Shown here in pieces: positions 63,956-64,000 of a stretch of DNA of 64,000 bases. Position numbers and translations under genes: made by a program. The stretch is taken from the NCBI RefSeq assembly GCF_039908645.1, contig NZ_CP150917.1, forward strand, positions 3,049,501-3,113,500, written 5' to 3'. The first letter of the stretch is position 1, and each line of letters starts with the position of its first letter. The notes below the pieces were generated by a model. It did no database searches, was not told where the DNA came from, and was given only the letters and a program-made list of their open reading frames with translations. Source of the DNA: Pseudomonas helvetica (GTDB lineage: Bacteria > Pseudomonadota > Gammaproteobacteria > Pseudomonadales > Pseudomonadaceae).

Positions 63956-64000
63956 ATCTTTCAGCAGTGAACGGGGCTTTATTCATGATCGGCGGTGGCC

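Noticed and set aside
63984..64000. Possible start of a divergent gene (ATG 63984)
   Set aside because: Only five codons fit in the window; GGGG upstream is suggestive but too little to support.
1..64000. CRISPR array, tRNA, rRNA, prophage, insertion sequence
   Set aside because: No regularly spaced direct repeats, cloverleaf-like sequence, integrase or transposase reading frame was seen on either strand.

Overview
The window reads as chromosome of a fluorescent-group Pseudomonas. The evidence is high G+C coding sequence, REP-type palindromes between genes, a glgA-treZ-malQ-treY-DUF2934-glgX block in the order known from P. aeruginosa, a DpkA-type reductase and a very large dermonecrotic-toxin-like (DUF6543-type) protein. 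There is no rRNA, tRNA, CRISPR array, transposase or phage gene that I can see. Most genes are packed in minus-strand operons with 1-17 nt overlaps.

Layout. 1-4.5 kb: 3' part of an RND/MMPL transporter, a small acidic protein, an exported beta-propeller lactonase-like protein, then a run of short exported or membrane peptides with no recognised function. 4.5-10 kb: GST-sbcC-sbcD, a DNA end-processing nuclease operon. 10-19.1 kb: an orphan type VI secretion cassette (vgrG, DUF4123 adaptor, VasX-like effector, two tandem DUF6708 membrane proteins that are probable immunity proteins). It is bounded by an imperfect direct repeat made of the sbcD leader. 19.4-26.3 kb: a six-gene Bat-type operon (MoxR ATPase, DUF58, DUF4381, VWA, VWA-TPR, BatD) for envelope or protein-assembly functions. 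26.5-28.7 kb: a passenger-poor autotransporter barrel and a PIG-L deacetylase homologue. 28.9-39.7 kb: glycogen/alpha-glucan and TreYZ trehalose operon. 40.3-44.4 kb: 2-hydroxyacid dehydrogenase, DUF411-YqaA pair, chemoreceptor. 44.7-47.4 kb: a leader peptide coupled to an unknown protein, and a divergent aldo/keto reductase-LysR pair. 47.4-54.5 kb: a five-gene operon encoding an MdfA-like exporter, a LuxE-like acyl-activating enzyme, a LuxC-adenylation fusion, a further adenylate-forming enzyme and a GNAT acyltransferase. 54.8-64 kb: small membrane and lipoproteins, a Fur-like regulator, the 1609-residue toxin, dpkA, DUF883, a small unknown protein and a LysR regulator.

The best candidates for undescribed biology are (1) the LuxC/LuxE-type operon, which has the parts to activate a carboxylic acid, reduce it to an aldehyde, acylate something and export the product, with no luciferase; and (2) the T6SS cassette. 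In the cassette a unit of effector tail plus DUF6708 gene is duplicated in tandem, and the two DUF6708 proteins are almost identical except for one membrane/loop segment, as expected for diversifying immunity.
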